From: Hyphomicrobiales bacterium
GTDB taxonomy: Bacteria > Pseudomonadota > Alphaproteobacteria > Rhizobiales > Xanthobacteraceae
DNA length: 54,485 nucleotides
Reading direction: 5' to 3'
Assembly: GCA_003152455.1 (NCBI GenBank)
Contig: PMAF01000306.1
Location: 1-54,485 of the forward strand
In this document: positions 18,860-28,021 of the stretch, one piece after another
How positions within the stretch are numbered: position 1 is the first letter of the stretch
Layout of the letters: each line of letters begins with the position of its first letter
Notes under the pieces: generated by a model
Database searches by the model: none
Told to the model about the DNA's origin: nothing
The model's input: only the letters and a program-made list of their open reading frames with translations
Program-made: the position numbers and the translations under genes

Positions 18860-19615
18860 TCAGATATATTGCCCGGCATCGACGCGCAGCACTTCGCCGG
18901 TGATGGCGCGCCCGGCGTCCGACAGCAGGAACAGCACCGCATTGGCGATGTCTTGCGCATCGCAAAGCTCGGGCAGCGCCGCTTCGGCGACCGCCCGGCC
19001 GAGAATTTCCTCCGGCAGGGCGCGCGCCATGTCGGTCATCACCATGCCGGGCGCGACCGCATTGACGGTGACGCCTTTCTTGCCGAACTCGCGCGCCGCG
19101 GTCTTGGTCAGACCGATCAGACCGGCCTTGGCCGCCGCGTAATTAGCCTGACCGAATTTGCCGCGCAGGCCGTTGATCGACGTGATGTTGACGATGCGGC
19201 CGAAGCCCTGCGCCGCCATCAGTGGCGCGACGGCCCGGATCATGTTGAAGGCGCCGGTGAGATTGACATTGAGCACCGCCGCCCAATCGGCGTCGCTCAT
19301 CTTGGCAATCGAGCGGTCGCGCGTGATGCCGGCATTATTCACGAGCAAAGTCGGTGCTTCCGAAAACTCCGCGATGGCGGCCTTCACGGCGTTGGTGTCG
19401 ACGATATCGATACGCACGAACTTATGCGGGAAGTTTTCGATATGCTCCGGCTCGCCGACATCGAAGGCATAGACCTGCGCGCCGGCCCCGCCGAGCGCGT
19501 CGGCGATCGCCCGGCCGATGCCGCGGCTGCCGCCGGTGACGATGGCGCGCTGGTCGCGAAAGTCGAAGCGCGGCTGACAGGCAGGTTTCGATTTGACCGG
19601 CATCGACGCGGACAT
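18860..19615 (-). CDS. FabG-like short-chain dehydrogenase/reductase
   Basis: 251 residues from ATG 19615, overlapping the stop of the upstream GNAT (TGATG). Motifs: TGGSRGIG cofactor loop, NNAGIT, and catalytic Ser-Tyr-Lys (NITSINGLRGKFGQANYAAAKAG). It resembles 3-oxoacyl-ACP / acetoacetyl-CoA reductases. As the last gene of the long had-bcr operon it may act on 3-hydroxypimeloyl-CoA, the product of Oah, or another 3-hydroxyacyl-CoA. It differs clearly from the BadH-like SDR at 4448-5197. Confidence 0.87.
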   Translation of the reverse strand: MSASMPVKSKPACQPRFDFRDQRAIVTGGSRGIGRAIADALGGAGAQVYAFDVGEPEHIENFPHKFVRIDIVDTNAVKAAIAEFSEAPTLLVNNAGITRDRSIAKMSDADWAAVLNVNLTGAFNMIRAVAPLMAAQGFGRIVNITSINGLRGKFGQANYAAAKAGLIGLTKTAAREFGKKGVTVNAVAPGMVMTDMARALPEEILGRAVAEAALPELCDAQDIANAVLFLLSDAGRAITGEVLRVDAGQYI

Positions 19616-20172
19616 CAAATGAGCGGCTGGTCGAAAGAAAGCTGCTGCGAGGGACGGAACCCATTGCGATGGAGATAGGCGAGCAGATCGTGGTCCTGCC
19701 AATCGACTTCGGTGCGCACCTTCTCGACGCGCAGCGTGCCGAGGTTAGCCAGCAATTGCGACACCAAAGCGCGGCCGACACCTTTGTTTTGGTAGTCCGG
19801 ATCGACGCCAATGGTGTCGATGACCGCGGTGGTTTCGACCCGGCCGAATTCGCCGAGATCGACACGGGCCATGATGAAGCCGACCGGCACGGTATCGAGC
19901 TCGGCCACGAGCGAGACGCGCACATCCGACTCGGTCAACGCGTCGGCCAGCTTGCGTTCGAAATACGCGGCGCGGTCGCGGCCGGTGATCCGGCGATCGA
20001 TCGCCACCAGCGCATGCAGGTCGCCATCGGCCATCGAACGCACCGGGATGCGGTCGCGCGCGAGCGGGCCGTAATCCGGGGCGGCCTCGCCACCGTAATT
20101 GATCTCGGCAGCCTCTCCCACGTGCTGCGGGATGGTGATGCCGCCACTTCTTGTCTTGCTGTCACTCGTCAT
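19615..20172 (-). CDS. GNAT-family N-acetyltransferase
   Basis: 185 residues with a complete acetyl-CoA loop (QNKGVGRAL). A ~40-residue N-terminal extension precedes the fold. It is clearly paralogous to the next gene upstream (compare VDWQDHDLLAYLHRNGF with ADWTNHGLLRFFDSSGF), so the pair arose by tandem duplication. It starts 11 bases inside the stop region of that gene. Its place in the benzoyl-CoA reductase operon suggests protein acetylation of pathway enzymes, with the aryl-CoA ligases the natural targets, but no direct evidence is in the sequence. Confidence 0.87.
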   Translation of the reverse strand: MTSDSKTRSGGITIPQHVGEAAEINYGGEAAPDYGPLARDRIPVRSMADGDLHALVAIDRRITGRDRAAYFERKLADALTESDVRVSLVAELDTVPVGFIMARVDLGEFGRVETTAVIDTIGVDPDYQNKGVGRALVSQLLANLGTLRVEKVRTEVDWQDHDLLAYLHRNGFRPSQQLSFDQPLI

Positions 20173-20653
20173 CGGAAGCCTCCGCTAGCGGCGTGAGAAC
20201 GGAACGCTCAAGCACCAGGCGCGGCGCCAGTCCGAAACCGGAAGAATCGAAGAATCGCAGCAGACCGTGGTTGGTCCAATCGGCCTGCGATTGCAGCGAT
20301 TGCACCTTCTTCTCACGCATCAGCTTGGTGAGGCCATCCATCAAGGCGCGGCCGACGCCGTGCTCGCGGCTGTCGTGCTCGACGCCGACTGCGTCGAGCG
20401 TGGCAATCGCCTGCTCGCGGCCGAATTCGCCGCGCAGGATACGCGCGAAGGCAAAGCCGACCAGCGCGCCTTTGCGCACGACGCCAACATGCACGAAATC
20501 ATCCGGGTGCTGCTTGGCGTGGGCCACGCGTTTCTCGAAAAACCAGCGGCGCGGCTCACCCACGTGCGCCGAATCGATGGCGATGACGCGTTCGAGATCG
20601 GCAGAGCGTAACGGGCGGATGGTGTTGTCCGCAGTCGCGGCGGCATTATTCAT
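20162..20653 (-). CDS. GNAT-family N-acetyltransferase
   Basis: 163 residues with the acetyl-CoA loop REHGVGRAL. It is a tandem paralogue of the following gene. It lies nine bases after the hemerythrin gene in the long operon. Small-molecule or protein acetylation is possible. R. palustris controls BadA and related ligases by Lys acetylation, which makes a regulatory role attractive. Confidence 0.87.
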   Translation of the reverse strand: MNNAAATADNTIRPLRSADLERVIAIDSAHVGEPRRWFFEKRVAHAKQHPDDFVHVGVVRKGALVGFAFARILRGEFGREQAIATLDAVGVEHDSREHGVGRALMDGLTKLMREKKVQSLQSQADWTNHGLLRFFDSSGFGLAPRLVLERSVLTPLAEASDDE

Positions 20654-20662
20654 GCAAGTGCC

Positions 20663-21163
20663 TCACATATGCTCGACGTATTTCTCGTAAAGCTGCGTTT
20701 CCTTTTCGGAATCCATCAAATCATCCAGCATCGGCAGCAGCGCCATGTCTTCCTTGCGCGCGTGCGGCACCAGGGAATCGTGCAGGTCCTGTCCGAGCCG
20801 GCGGAATTCGGCCCAGCGCGCCGCATCAAAGCCTTGCGCGCGCACGTCGCCGATAAGTTTGACCAGCGCCGCGCCGATCGGGCGGATGATGCCGTGTTCG
20901 TGAGTCAAATGCGCGCCGATTTCCTGATTGCCCGCTTCGCCGAGGTAGGAGAACAACTCAGTTTCTTCGAAGGCGAAATGACGCTCGACCTCGCCCGGCA
21001 GCTCGGCGGCGAGATCGTTCAAGAGTTTCGCCACCATCGGATCTTTCGCGTCGGGAGCGCTATCCCGGTGCCGCGCGATGGTCTGCGCCAGCCGTTCCAA
21101 CATGGCGACGACGGCGGCGTGTTCCTCGTGCAGCTTCTGGCAGACGCGATTCTGGAAGTTCAT
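20663..21163 (-). CDS. Hemerythrin HHE-domain protein
   Basis: 166 residues forming a four-helix hemerythrin-like domain. Candidate diiron ligands are H15, H62, E66, H88 or H90, H128/H134 and D139. Such proteins bind O2 or NO or sense redox state. The gene starts three bases after the ferredoxin stop and is inside the benzoyl-CoA reductase operon, so protection of the oxygen-sensitive reductase and ferredoxin is the likeliest role. It has no extra signalling domain. Confidence 0.88.
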   Translation of the reverse strand: MNFQNRVCQKLHEEHAAVVAMLERLAQTIARHRDSAPDAKDPMVAKLLNDLAAELPGEVERHFAFEETELFSYLGEAGNQEIGAHLTHEHGIIRPIGAALVKLIGDVRAQGFDAARWAEFRRLGQDLHDSLVPHARKEDMALLPMLDDLMDSEKETQLYEKYVEHM

Positions 21164-21166
21164 GGT

Positions 21167-21412
21167 TTAGCCGTGCAGCTGCTCGTATTTGGCGAGCAGA
21201 TCCTCTTTCGATTCTTCCCAGTCCGGATTGGGCACGATGCAATTGGCCGGACAGACCAGCTTGCACTGCGGCTCGTCCTCGGCGCCCACGCACTCGGTGC
21301 ATTTCAGCGGATCGATGACGTACATCGGATTGCCGGCGGTGATCGCCTTGTTCGGGCACACCGGCTCGCAAGCATCGCACGCCGTGCAGGCATCGTTGAT
21401 CAACAGGGCCAT
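21167..21412 (-). CDS. 2[4Fe-4S] ferredoxin, electron donor to benzoyl-CoA reductase
   Basis: 81 residues. Cys pattern C9-x2-C12-x2-C15-x3-C19 and C38-x2-C41-x8-C50-x3-C54, plus C58. The eight-residue spacer and C-terminal tail mark the Alvin-type low-potential ferredoxins used with Thauera/R. palustris benzoyl-CoA reductase (fdx, BadB). GAGGAG precedes the ATG by a normal distance. It carries electrons from KorAB to BcrCBAD and probably also to HcrB. Confidence 0.93.
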   Translation of the reverse strand: MALLINDACTACDACEPVCPNKAITAGNPMYVIDPLKCTECVGAEDEPQCKLVCPANCIVPNPDWEESKEDLLAKYEQLHG

Positions 21413-21432
21413 AGCGTTATCTCCTCATATTC

Positions 21433-22278
21433 TCATGCCGCCTTCGGCACGCGGCCGGTGGTGGCAAGTTTTTCGAAACGGAACGCGCCCCACAAGGCAG
21501 CGCCGATCGCGCCGGCATACATCGAATCCGGATGGCTGCGGACCGCGACGTTCATGTCCTTGATGTGCGAGATATCCTCTTCGAGCGCGGCGACCAGACC
21601 TTTGTCGAGGGCGAGCCCGCCGGTCACCATCACCGCGCCATCGACCACCCCGATCGATTTCAACAGCTTGGAGAGCCGGGCCGCCATCGAAAGATGGATG
21701 CCCTTCAGGATATTCGGCGTCGTAATACCGCGCGAAACCATGTTGATCACGTCGGTTTCCGCCAGCACGGCGCAGATGCTGCTCACGACCTCGGGATTAT
21801 CGCCCTGGCTCGACAGCGTTCCGATCTCTTCCTGCGCGATGCCGAGATAGCGGGCGATGTTCTCGAGGAATTGCCCGGAGCCCGATGCGCACTGGCTGGT
21901 CATCTTGTAGCTGAGCACCTTGCCGCGCCCATCGATCTGGATGGCACGGCCGTGCAGCGCGCCGATGTCGAGCGCCGCCCGCGATTCCGGGTCGAGGTAG
22001 ATGGCGCCGCGGGCGTGCGTCGTCATTGAATAGAAATGGCCGGTATGGAACGGCACGCTCTCGGCTTCGCCCGTGGTGGCAACGTAATTGACGTCTTCGG
22101 GCTTAAGTTTCGCGTCTTCCAGCACGGCGTCATAGGCGACGCGCGCCAGCTCCATGGGGTCGCGTTGCCGGATGCGCATCACGTAGCGCGACAGCCAGGT
22201 TTCCTTGCCGTTCTCGACCTTGAACAGCGCCGCCTTGATGGTGCTGGTGCCGATGTCGATTCCTGCCGCGATGGTCAT
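21433..22278 (-). CDS. bcrD: Benzoyl-CoA reductase, ATPase subunit D
   Basis: 281 residues of the ASKHA/BadF-BadG ATPase family. The ATP-binding loop is [13 protein letters not shown]. Cluster ligands shared across the subunit interface with BcrA are the Cys in SQCASGSGQ and [11 protein letters not shown]. It couples ATP hydrolysis to electron transfer into the ring-reducing site (R. palustris name BadG). Its start overlaps the bcrA stop. Confidence 0.95.
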   Translation of the reverse strand: MTIAAGIDIGTSTIKAALFKVENGKETWLSRYVMRIRQRDPMELARVAYDAVLEDAKLKPEDVNYVATTGEAESVPFHTGHFYSMTTHARGAIYLDPESRAALDIGALHGRAIQIDGRGKVLSYKMTSQCASGSGQFLENIARYLGIAQEEIGTLSSQGDNPEVVSSICAVLAETDVINMVSRGITTPNILKGIHLSMAARLSKLLKSIGVVDGAVMVTGGLALDKGLVAALEEDISHIKDMNVAVRSHPDSMYAGAIGAALWGAFRFEKLATTGRVPKAA

Positions 22279-23606
22279 GCTTCGCTCCCGTCCGCCTGCC
22301 CCGAATGCGCTCGCCGCGCGAACTCCGCGGCGCCGAGGGCGCCGGTGTAGATCGAATCCGGGTTGATGTTGATGACGACGTCGCCGTAATTCTCCTTGAT
22401 CACCTTCCTCAGCTCGCGCACCGCGGCCTCGTTCTTGGCAACGCCGCCGGTGAAGGTGAATTCATTGGTGACCCCGCCCGAGCGCGAGATGATGGAGATC
22501 GCGCGCAAGATGATGGCGCGGTGCAGCCCGGCCAGGATGTCTTCGCGCTTTTCGCCGAGCGAGAGCCGGTCGCGCAATTCGGCGCCGGCGAACACGGTGC
22601 AGGTCGAGTTGATGCGCGCCGGCTTGTCCGACTTCATGGCCATGGGGCCCAATTCGTGCAGGCCCATGTTCATTTCGTCGGCGATGTAACCGAGATAACG
22701 CCCGCAACCGGCTGCACAGCGGTCGTTCATCTGGAAGTTGGCGACGATCCCGTGCTCGTCGATCTGGATGCCCTTGGTGTCCTGACCGCCGATGTCGAGC
22801 ACGGTGCGGGTCTGCGGATACATCAAGTGGGCGCCGAGGCCGTGGCAGAGGATCTCCGAGCGGATATGCTCCTTGGAGAACGGCAGCGTCACCCGGCCAT
22901 AGCCGGTGCCGACCAGATAGGTCTCCTCCAAATCGACGGCGAGCGCATCCTCGATCATCTTCTGGATGTCGGCCGCCGCCGATTTAACCGAATCGTCCGT
23001 TTTCAGCACACGCCCGAGTGCGCGGCGGAATTTGTCGCTCAGCTCGCCCGCCGGCGGCCGGTTTTCCACCTCGATGATCGATTTATCGTAGACGTTGAGC
23101 AGCAGATCATAGGGAAGGTTCGCATCGCGCGCGACCTCTTCGGCATGGGCATGGTAGCGCGATCCCGCAATGTCCCGGAAGAAATCGGATTTGCGCTTGG
23201 CGCCAGGCGCATAAAGCTCGGGCGCCTCCGTGCGCAACCGCCGGAAAACCTCACCGAGCGAATCCTTCACACCGGACGCGACCTTGGCGAAGCGCTCACC
23301 TTGGATTTGGCTGATGCAGGTCTGCTCGAGATCGTCGAGCTGTTCGAGAAACTGCTCGAGACGAAAGGCTCGCTCGAGCGTGCCGAGGAACGTGTCGAGG
23401 TCGATTAGCCCATGGGCGGCGGTAAGCGCCCGCCGGAACAGCGTGAACTGCCCGTCGACGCGCGCCTCTTGACTGGCCACGCGCGCGGCAGTCGCGTAGT
23501 TCGAGCGCGAATTGGTGATGCCGTGGCCGATCACTTTGCGATCCTCGTCGAGGAGGACAGCCTTAGTCGTCGTCGAACCAAGGTCGATGCCGACGAAAGT
23601 CTTCAT
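22275..23606 (-). CDS. bcrA: Benzoyl-CoA reductase, ATPase subunit A
   Basis: 443 residues. The ATP-binding loop is [13 protein letters not shown]; the two Cys of the bridging [4Fe-4S] cluster lie in [11 protein letters not shown] and [12 protein letters not shown]. The ~150-residue insertion separating this larger ATPase from BcrD is present (residues ~75-230). It corresponds to BadF of R. palustris. GAGGAGG is placed well before the ATG. The gene order bcrC-B-A-D is that of the Thauera/R. palustris type, not the Azoarcus bzd type. Confidence 0.95.
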   Translation of the reverse strand: MKTFVGIDLGSTTTKAVLLDEDRKVIGHGITNSRSNYATAARVASQEARVDGQFTLFRRALTAAHGLIDLDTFLGTLERAFRLEQFLEQLDDLEQTCISQIQGERFAKVASGVKDSLGEVFRRLRTEAPELYAPGAKRKSDFFRDIAGSRYHAHAEEVARDANLPYDLLLNVYDKSIIEVENRPPAGELSDKFRRALGRVLKTDDSVKSAAADIQKMIEDALAVDLEETYLVGTGYGRVTLPFSKEHIRSEILCHGLGAHLMYPQTRTVLDIGGQDTKGIQIDEHGIVANFQMNDRCAAGCGRYLGYIADEMNMGLHELGPMAMKSDKPARINSTCTVFAGAELRDRLSLGEKREDILAGLHRAIILRAISIISRSGGVTNEFTFTGGVAKNEAAVRELRKVIKENYGDVVININPDSIYTGALGAAEFARRAHSGQADGSEA

Positions 23607-23616
23607 GCCTTCCTCC

Positions 23617-24936
23617 TCAAGCCGCCGCGTCCACGCCGGCGCGTTTCTGATCGACCATCTGGAAATAGCTCTCCAGACGGTTCTTGATGTTGGCCGCCGA
23701 GAAATAGCGCGGATCGACCAGGTCGGATTCCACGAACGCGGCCGGCTTGCCGGTGCGCTTCTCGACCTCGCGCATCATCAGCAATTGGCCGGCCGAGAAA
23801 CTGTTGCAGCTCTTGATTGAGTTGATCAGCAGGCCGTCCGCCTCGTATTCATTGATATAATTGACCAACATGTCGATGCGCATCGGCAGGCTGCGGTTGG
23901 TGTAGACGCCGAGGCAATATTCGGCCAGCGTCTCCAACGGCTTGTCTGGATCGTGACGGAAGCCGAAATCGTAGACGCCGCCGACCTTGGTGTAGCTCGA
24001 GGCGACGACGACCGCGCCTTCGTCGTAGAACATTTTCCAGAACTGCCGGAAGCTGGTGTAATTGGGCGGTCCCTCGACGACCAGGCGATATTTCTCTTTG
24101 CCCATGTCGCCATCGGGGGTGACCGGTCCGAGGCCCTTGGCCATGCGGTCTTCGACCTCCTCGCGCAGAAACTTATAATAATCGACCGCGTCTTGCGTGC
24201 CGCGGAAGGCGCCGAAGATCGGCCCGATGTAATAGATGCCGCCGAAATAAGCGTCGATCGGCGACGGTTTGGACTTGGCGCTTTGCAGCACGCGAACGAG
24301 ATCGTCCTCGGCCTTGGTCGACTTCTTCAGGTATTCGCGCAGCCGGTCGATGTCGAACTTCACCCCGGAAACGCGCTCGAGCGTGGGAATGACCTCTTCC
24401 TTCAGTTGCTTCACCATGTAGTCGGTCATGTTCTTGGTGATCTTGCCGTCGCCCATGTAAGGCGTATGCAACATGATCGTCTCGCACTTGTACTGCTCGC
24501 GCAGGAGCTCAAACCACTTCATGAAGGTGAAGCAGCCGGTATAGGACAGCAGCAGCACATCGGGATTAGGAAATTTCTTGCCATTGGGTGCGAGATTGCC
24601 CTTGGCCATCATGCCGATGTCCGACTTCACATAGGTGCAGACGTCCTCCGAATGGCCGATCTTCTCGGCTTCCAGCACGTAACTGCCGCTGACGCGGCGC
24701 AGCCCGTTCTGGATGGCATTAACCTCCGGCAGATTGTTCAGAAGGTCGAAGCACATGAGCAGTTCATTGAGATTACCGGGCACGAAGGTGGCCGCCACCT
24801 TGTCGCCGGTCTCAGGTGCGCTGGTCAGCCGATCGTAATGCGCTGCCATCATCTCCTTCTGCTTCAGCATGGAAGCATCCTTGACGGCCTCCTTTACCGG
24901 AGCGCGGGAGGTGACAATCTTTGTCTGCGTCGTCAT
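23617..24936 (-). CDS. bcrB: Benzoyl-CoA reductase, subunit B
   Basis: 439 residues from ATG 24936, which overlaps the bcrC stop (ATGA); four extra codons upstream are not needed. It belongs to the HgdB/BcrB family with Cys in SYTGCFTF and [11 protein letters not shown] that bind the second active-site [4Fe-4S] cluster. With BcrC it forms the benzoyl-CoA binding module, reducing the ring to cyclohexa-1,5-diene-1-carboxyl-CoA. BadE in R. palustris nomenclature. Confidence 0.95.
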   Translation of the reverse strand: MTTQTKIVTSRAPVKEAVKDASMLKQKEMMAAHYDRLTSAPETGDKVAATFVPGNLNELLMCFDLLNNLPEVNAIQNGLRRVSGSYVLEAEKIGHSEDVCTYVKSDIGMMAKGNLAPNGKKFPNPDVLLLSYTGCFTFMKWFELLREQYKCETIMLHTPYMGDGKITKNMTDYMVKQLKEEVIPTLERVSGVKFDIDRLREYLKKSTKAEDDLVRVLQSAKSKPSPIDAYFGGIYYIGPIFGAFRGTQDAVDYYKFLREEVEDRMAKGLGPVTPDGDMGKEKYRLVVEGPPNYTSFRQFWKMFYDEGAVVVASSYTKVGGVYDFGFRHDPDKPLETLAEYCLGVYTNRSLPMRIDMLVNYINEYEADGLLINSIKSCNSFSAGQLLMMREVEKRTGKPAAFVESDLVDPRYFSAANIKNRLESYFQMVDQKRAGVDAAA

Positions 24937-26120
24937 GCTGCGCTCCACAGTTTGATTGAATCGGCGAAGGTGCCGGCCTGTTCCCTGATCGGCTGCATCT
25001 GGCCGGAATTTTCGGCGTATTTAAACGCAATGTAGGGGATGCCGGCATCTTTGAGCACGTGCTGCAGCATCGGCCGCTCCAGCAGCGCCGGATCGCAGAA
25101 GCTTGGCGCGGCGAAGATCACGCCTTCAGCGTTGGTGCGCTTGACCGCGCGGACCAGGTGCTGGCCCTTTTCCTTCTGATTGGGTTCGTACTTGGCCGCC
25201 GTCGATTCGGAGTGATGCAAGAAGGCGGAGGAAAGATTGACCAGCGGATCGCCCGCGGTCTCGACGTCGCCGATGAGCCAGCGGGTGACCAGCAGCAGAT
25301 CGTCGTCCACCACGTAGCAGCCGGACAATTCGAGCGACTTGATCAAATTGAGCGGCGGCTGTTCGCAGAACATGCCGGTCAGCACGATGCGGCAATTGTC
25401 ACGCATCGGCCGTTCCTCGGCGCGCGCCGCGGCAAGATAGTCGCGCAGCATGACGGTGTGTTCTTCGACCGGGAGCACGAGGCCGGCCCGCACCATGAGA
25501 TAGACTTCCGCCGCGGGCGCCTGCCACGGTTTCTCCGCCCGGAAGTCGTAGAGATCGCGCACCAGGCGGCGGTTTTCGTTGTAGACCTTAATCGAGTGCC
25601 GAAGCTCGTCGTCGGTGATCGGCTTGCCACGCAGCTCGCTGAGGTCGTGGCGCAGCTCGGCCAGTTCGTTGACGTAGAAATTTCCGCCGATGTCGTCCCG
25701 GTAGTTCTGCGGCACGTCGAAATAATGCGAATAGACGTGGGGGAACATCATCTTCCACATGCCGGACAGATTGCGGATCACGTCGCAGATCGACGGGAAC
25801 AGCATGCCGTCGACAAAATCGATGCGGCCGGACACGCCGAGTTCGATGGTCGAGCGCGGGATGCGGCAGATGTAGCTCTGGTAATATGCGTCGCCGTGGA
25901 TGACCTCGAGCTGATCGCCGCCGCCCACGATGCCGAGCGGCAGCATATCTGCCGCGTGGATGAGTTCGCGCGGCACGTAGATCGGCATGTAGCCGATCAC
26001 TTTGCGGCCAGGCTTGGCGGCTTTCCATTCGCGCGCGGACGTGAAGGACAGATCCTCGAACAGCGCGGTTGCGCGGGCGATGATGTCGGCCGTAGCCGGA
26101 GCGTTCAACGGTGTTGCCAT
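24933..26120 (-). CDS. bcrC: Benzoyl-CoA reductase, subunit C
   Basis: 395 residues of the same HgdB-like family as BcrB. Candidate cluster Cys occur in SYICRIPRST, SICDVI and GMFCEQPP. It pairs with BcrB to hold the aromatic substrate. The start lies 16 bases inside the end of dch, showing tight coupling. BadD in R. palustris. Confidence 0.95.
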   Translation of the reverse strand: MATPLNAPATADIIARATALFEDLSFTSAREWKAAKPGRKVIGYMPIYVPRELIHAADMLPLGIVGGGDQLEVIHGDAYYQSYICRIPRSTIELGVSGRIDFVDGMLFPSICDVIRNLSGMWKMMFPHVYSHYFDVPQNYRDDIGGNFYVNELAELRHDLSELRGKPITDDELRHSIKVYNENRRLVRDLYDFRAEKPWQAPAAEVYLMVRAGLVLPVEEHTVMLRDYLAAARAEERPMRDNCRIVLTGMFCEQPPLNLIKSLELSGCYVVDDDLLLVTRWLIGDVETAGDPLVNLSSAFLHHSESTAAKYEPNQKEKGQHLVRAVKRTNAEGVIFAAPSFCDPALLERPMLQHVLKDAGIPYIAFKYAENSGQMQPIREQAGTFADSIKLWSAA

Positions 26121-26875
26121 TGTGGCGACCTCTTCGCGATAAAAGCTTCGAGACCCGCCACCGCGTCGTGCGTGGCCATGAGTTCGTCGAGATAAAGCCG
26201 CTCGACGGCGCGGATCTTGTCCTTGACGCGGGCGACGTAATCGAGCCGCGCCGCCTTGACGGCGAGGCGCAAGGAACTCGCGCTTTTCGGCTTGAGATGC
26301 TCTTCGAAATAGGCGAGCGCGGCATGTTCCGGATTGGCGGCCGCTTCATGGGCGATGCCGATGGCCGCCGCTTGCGCGCCGGTGATGCTGCGCCCGGACA
26401 GCAGCAGATCGAGCGAGCGCTGCGGGCCAATCAGTTCCGGCAACAGGCAGGAGGCGGCCGGCGCGAACACGCCGAGCTTCATTTCCGGCTGGCCGAGATT
26501 GGCGTCGGGGGCGACGAAGATGAGATGGCCGCCAAGCGCGAGTTCAAGCCCGCCGCCGAGGCATTGGCCGTGCACGGCCACCAACAGCGGCACTGGCGAT
26601 TCCACCATGCGCAGGATCAGTCTGTGCAGCCCTGCCAGCATGGCGGCGCATTGCGCCGGCAGATGTTCCTCGACGCTGGCGCCGAAACTGAAATGCGGCC
26701 CCTCGGCATCGATGAGCACGGCGCCGAGCTGGGCGTTGCCGAGATGCTCGGCCAGCGCATTATCGAGCGCCGCGATCATGGCAGCATCGACAAGGTTGGC
26801 CTTCGGCTTATTCAGCCGCAGGCGCAGCAAGCGCCCGTCCGCCTCGTGCCAGATCTTGAGGGGTTGATCCACCAC
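26105..26875 (-). CDS. dch: Cyclohexa-1,5-diene-1-carboxyl-CoA hydratase
   Basis: 256 residues, GTG start at 26875 immediately beside the oah stop. It is a divergent crotonase with the Dch signature FSFGASVEEHLP and GQCLGGGLELALGG. It adds water to the cyclic diene made by benzoyl-CoA reductase, giving 6-hydroxycyclohex-1-ene-1-carboxyl-CoA. Its location between oah and bcrC supports the call over a generic hydratase. Confidence 0.93.
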   Translation of the reverse strand: MVDQPLKIWHEADGRLLRLRLNKPKANLVDAAMIAALDNALAEHLGNAQLGAVLIDAEGPHFSFGASVEEHLPAQCAAMLAGLHRLILRMVESPVPLLVAVHGQCLGGGLELALGGHLIFVAPDANLGQPEMKLGVFAPAASCLLPELIGPQRSLDLLLSGRSITGAQAAAIGIAHEAAANPEHAALAYFEEHLKPKSASSLRLAVKAARLDYVARVKDKIRAVERLYLDELMATHDAVAGLEAFIAKRSPQWQHR

Positions 26876-28021
26876 TTAAGACCTCGCCCGCGGCATGATG
26901 CTTTCGGTGAGTTCGTCGCTCCAGGGCGTGTTGGCGGCGAGCGCGCGGCGCAGCGCCACGAAATCGATTTCCCGCCCGGTCTCGCGCGTGCCTTCGTTGA
27001 AGGCGCGGAAACCCGCGCGTCCTTCCGTCATCATGTTGAGAGCCAGCCAGTCGCGCGAGTTTTCCTTGTTGGCGTTCCACGCAACGAGCTTCGGCTTACG
27101 CAACTCCTCGACGGTCTTGGTCGTGCATTCCGGGAAGGTGTAGAGCATTTTGGTGCACAGCGCCTCGACCTTCTCGTCGAGCAGGCTGAGATCGATAGTG
27201 CCGCGCTTCAAGAGCGCGTGGCCTTCGGCGGCGGCCGCGCCGGTCTTGAACTCGCCGTGCACGATGCGGCCGTACTCGTCGAGGTAACGGTCGGTGGTGA
27301 CGGTGGGATTGGCGACGAATTTGCCGTCGACTTTCAGCGCTGGCACGATCTCGCCGATGACGCCGAGACGATAGGCTTTATGCGCCGAGAACGGCTCGCA
27401 CAGCAGGCCGGAAACCATCGCCTGTTCGCAGCCGATCATGTAGGGGAGAAAGTCGGTCGCGCCGCCGATCGGCGCCGAGCCGTGCTTGGGGCCTGCCTGA
27501 CCAAAGCGCGCGAGGTCCTGCGCGATCGAGAAGTCGCAGGCCATGCCGATTTCCTGGCCGCCGCCGATGCGCATGCCGTTCACGCGGCAAACCACCGGCT
27601 TGTCGCAGCCGAGAATGGCCGAGACCATGTCGTTGAACAGCCGCATATAGCCGCGGTATTCCTGCGGATTGCCGGCGTAATACTCGGCATATTCCTTGGT
27701 GTTGCCGCCGGTGCAAAAGGCTTTGTCGCCGGCGCCGGTGAACACCACCGCGACGACATCGCGCGCCGCACTCGCGGCGCGGAAGGCCAGAATGGTCGCC
27801 TTCACCATGTCGGTGGTGTAGGAATTGAATTGGCTGGGGTTGTCGAGCGTGATCCAGGCGTTGAACAGCTCGGCCACCGGCTTGCCGTCGGTTCCCTTCA
27901 CCGGACGTTTCTCGTATTGCACACCCTTCGAGATCGCCTCGCGCGCCTGCTCAGCGACGAGATTGTGATCTTTGGCTTCGAAATTTTGTTTGGCGATGAC
28001 GCGCGCTGCATCAGCGGTCAT
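26876..28021 (-). CDS. oah: 6-oxocyclohex-1-ene-1-carbonyl-CoA hydrolase (ring-opening)
   Basis: 381 residues, near the ~377 of Thauera Oah and longer than ordinary crotonases. ATG 28021 overlaps the had stop. Typical segments are [22 protein letters not shown] and [15 protein letters not shown]. It adds water and cleaves the ring to 3-hydroxypimeloyl-CoA. The open frame extends upstream into had but has no meaning there. Confidence 0.94.
   Translation of the reverse strand: MTADAARVIAKQNFEAKDHNLVAEQAREAISKGVQYEKRPVKGTDGKPVAELFNAWITLDNPSQFNSYTTDMVKATILAFRAASAARDVVAVVFTGAGDKAFCTGGNTKEYAEYYAGNPQEYRGYMRLFNDMVSAILGCDKPVVCRVNGMRIGGGQEIGMACDFSIAQDLARFGQAGPKHGSAPIGGATDFLPYMIGCEQAMVSGLLCEPFSAHKAYRLGVIGEIVPALKVDGKFVANPTVTTDRYLDEYGRIVHGEFKTGAAAAEGHALLKRGTIDLSLLDEKVEALCTKMLYTFPECTTKTVEELRKPKLVAWNANKENSRDWLALNMMTEGRAGFRAFNEGTRETGREIDFVALRRALAANTPWSDELTESIMPRARS

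Noticed and set aside
21433-26120. Azoarcus-type (bzd) or tungsten-type (bam) benzoyl-CoA reductase
   Set aside because: Gene order C-B-A-D, subunit sizes and the paired ASKHA ATPases fit the Thauera/R. palustris type; no bamB-like aldehyde oxidoreductase is present.
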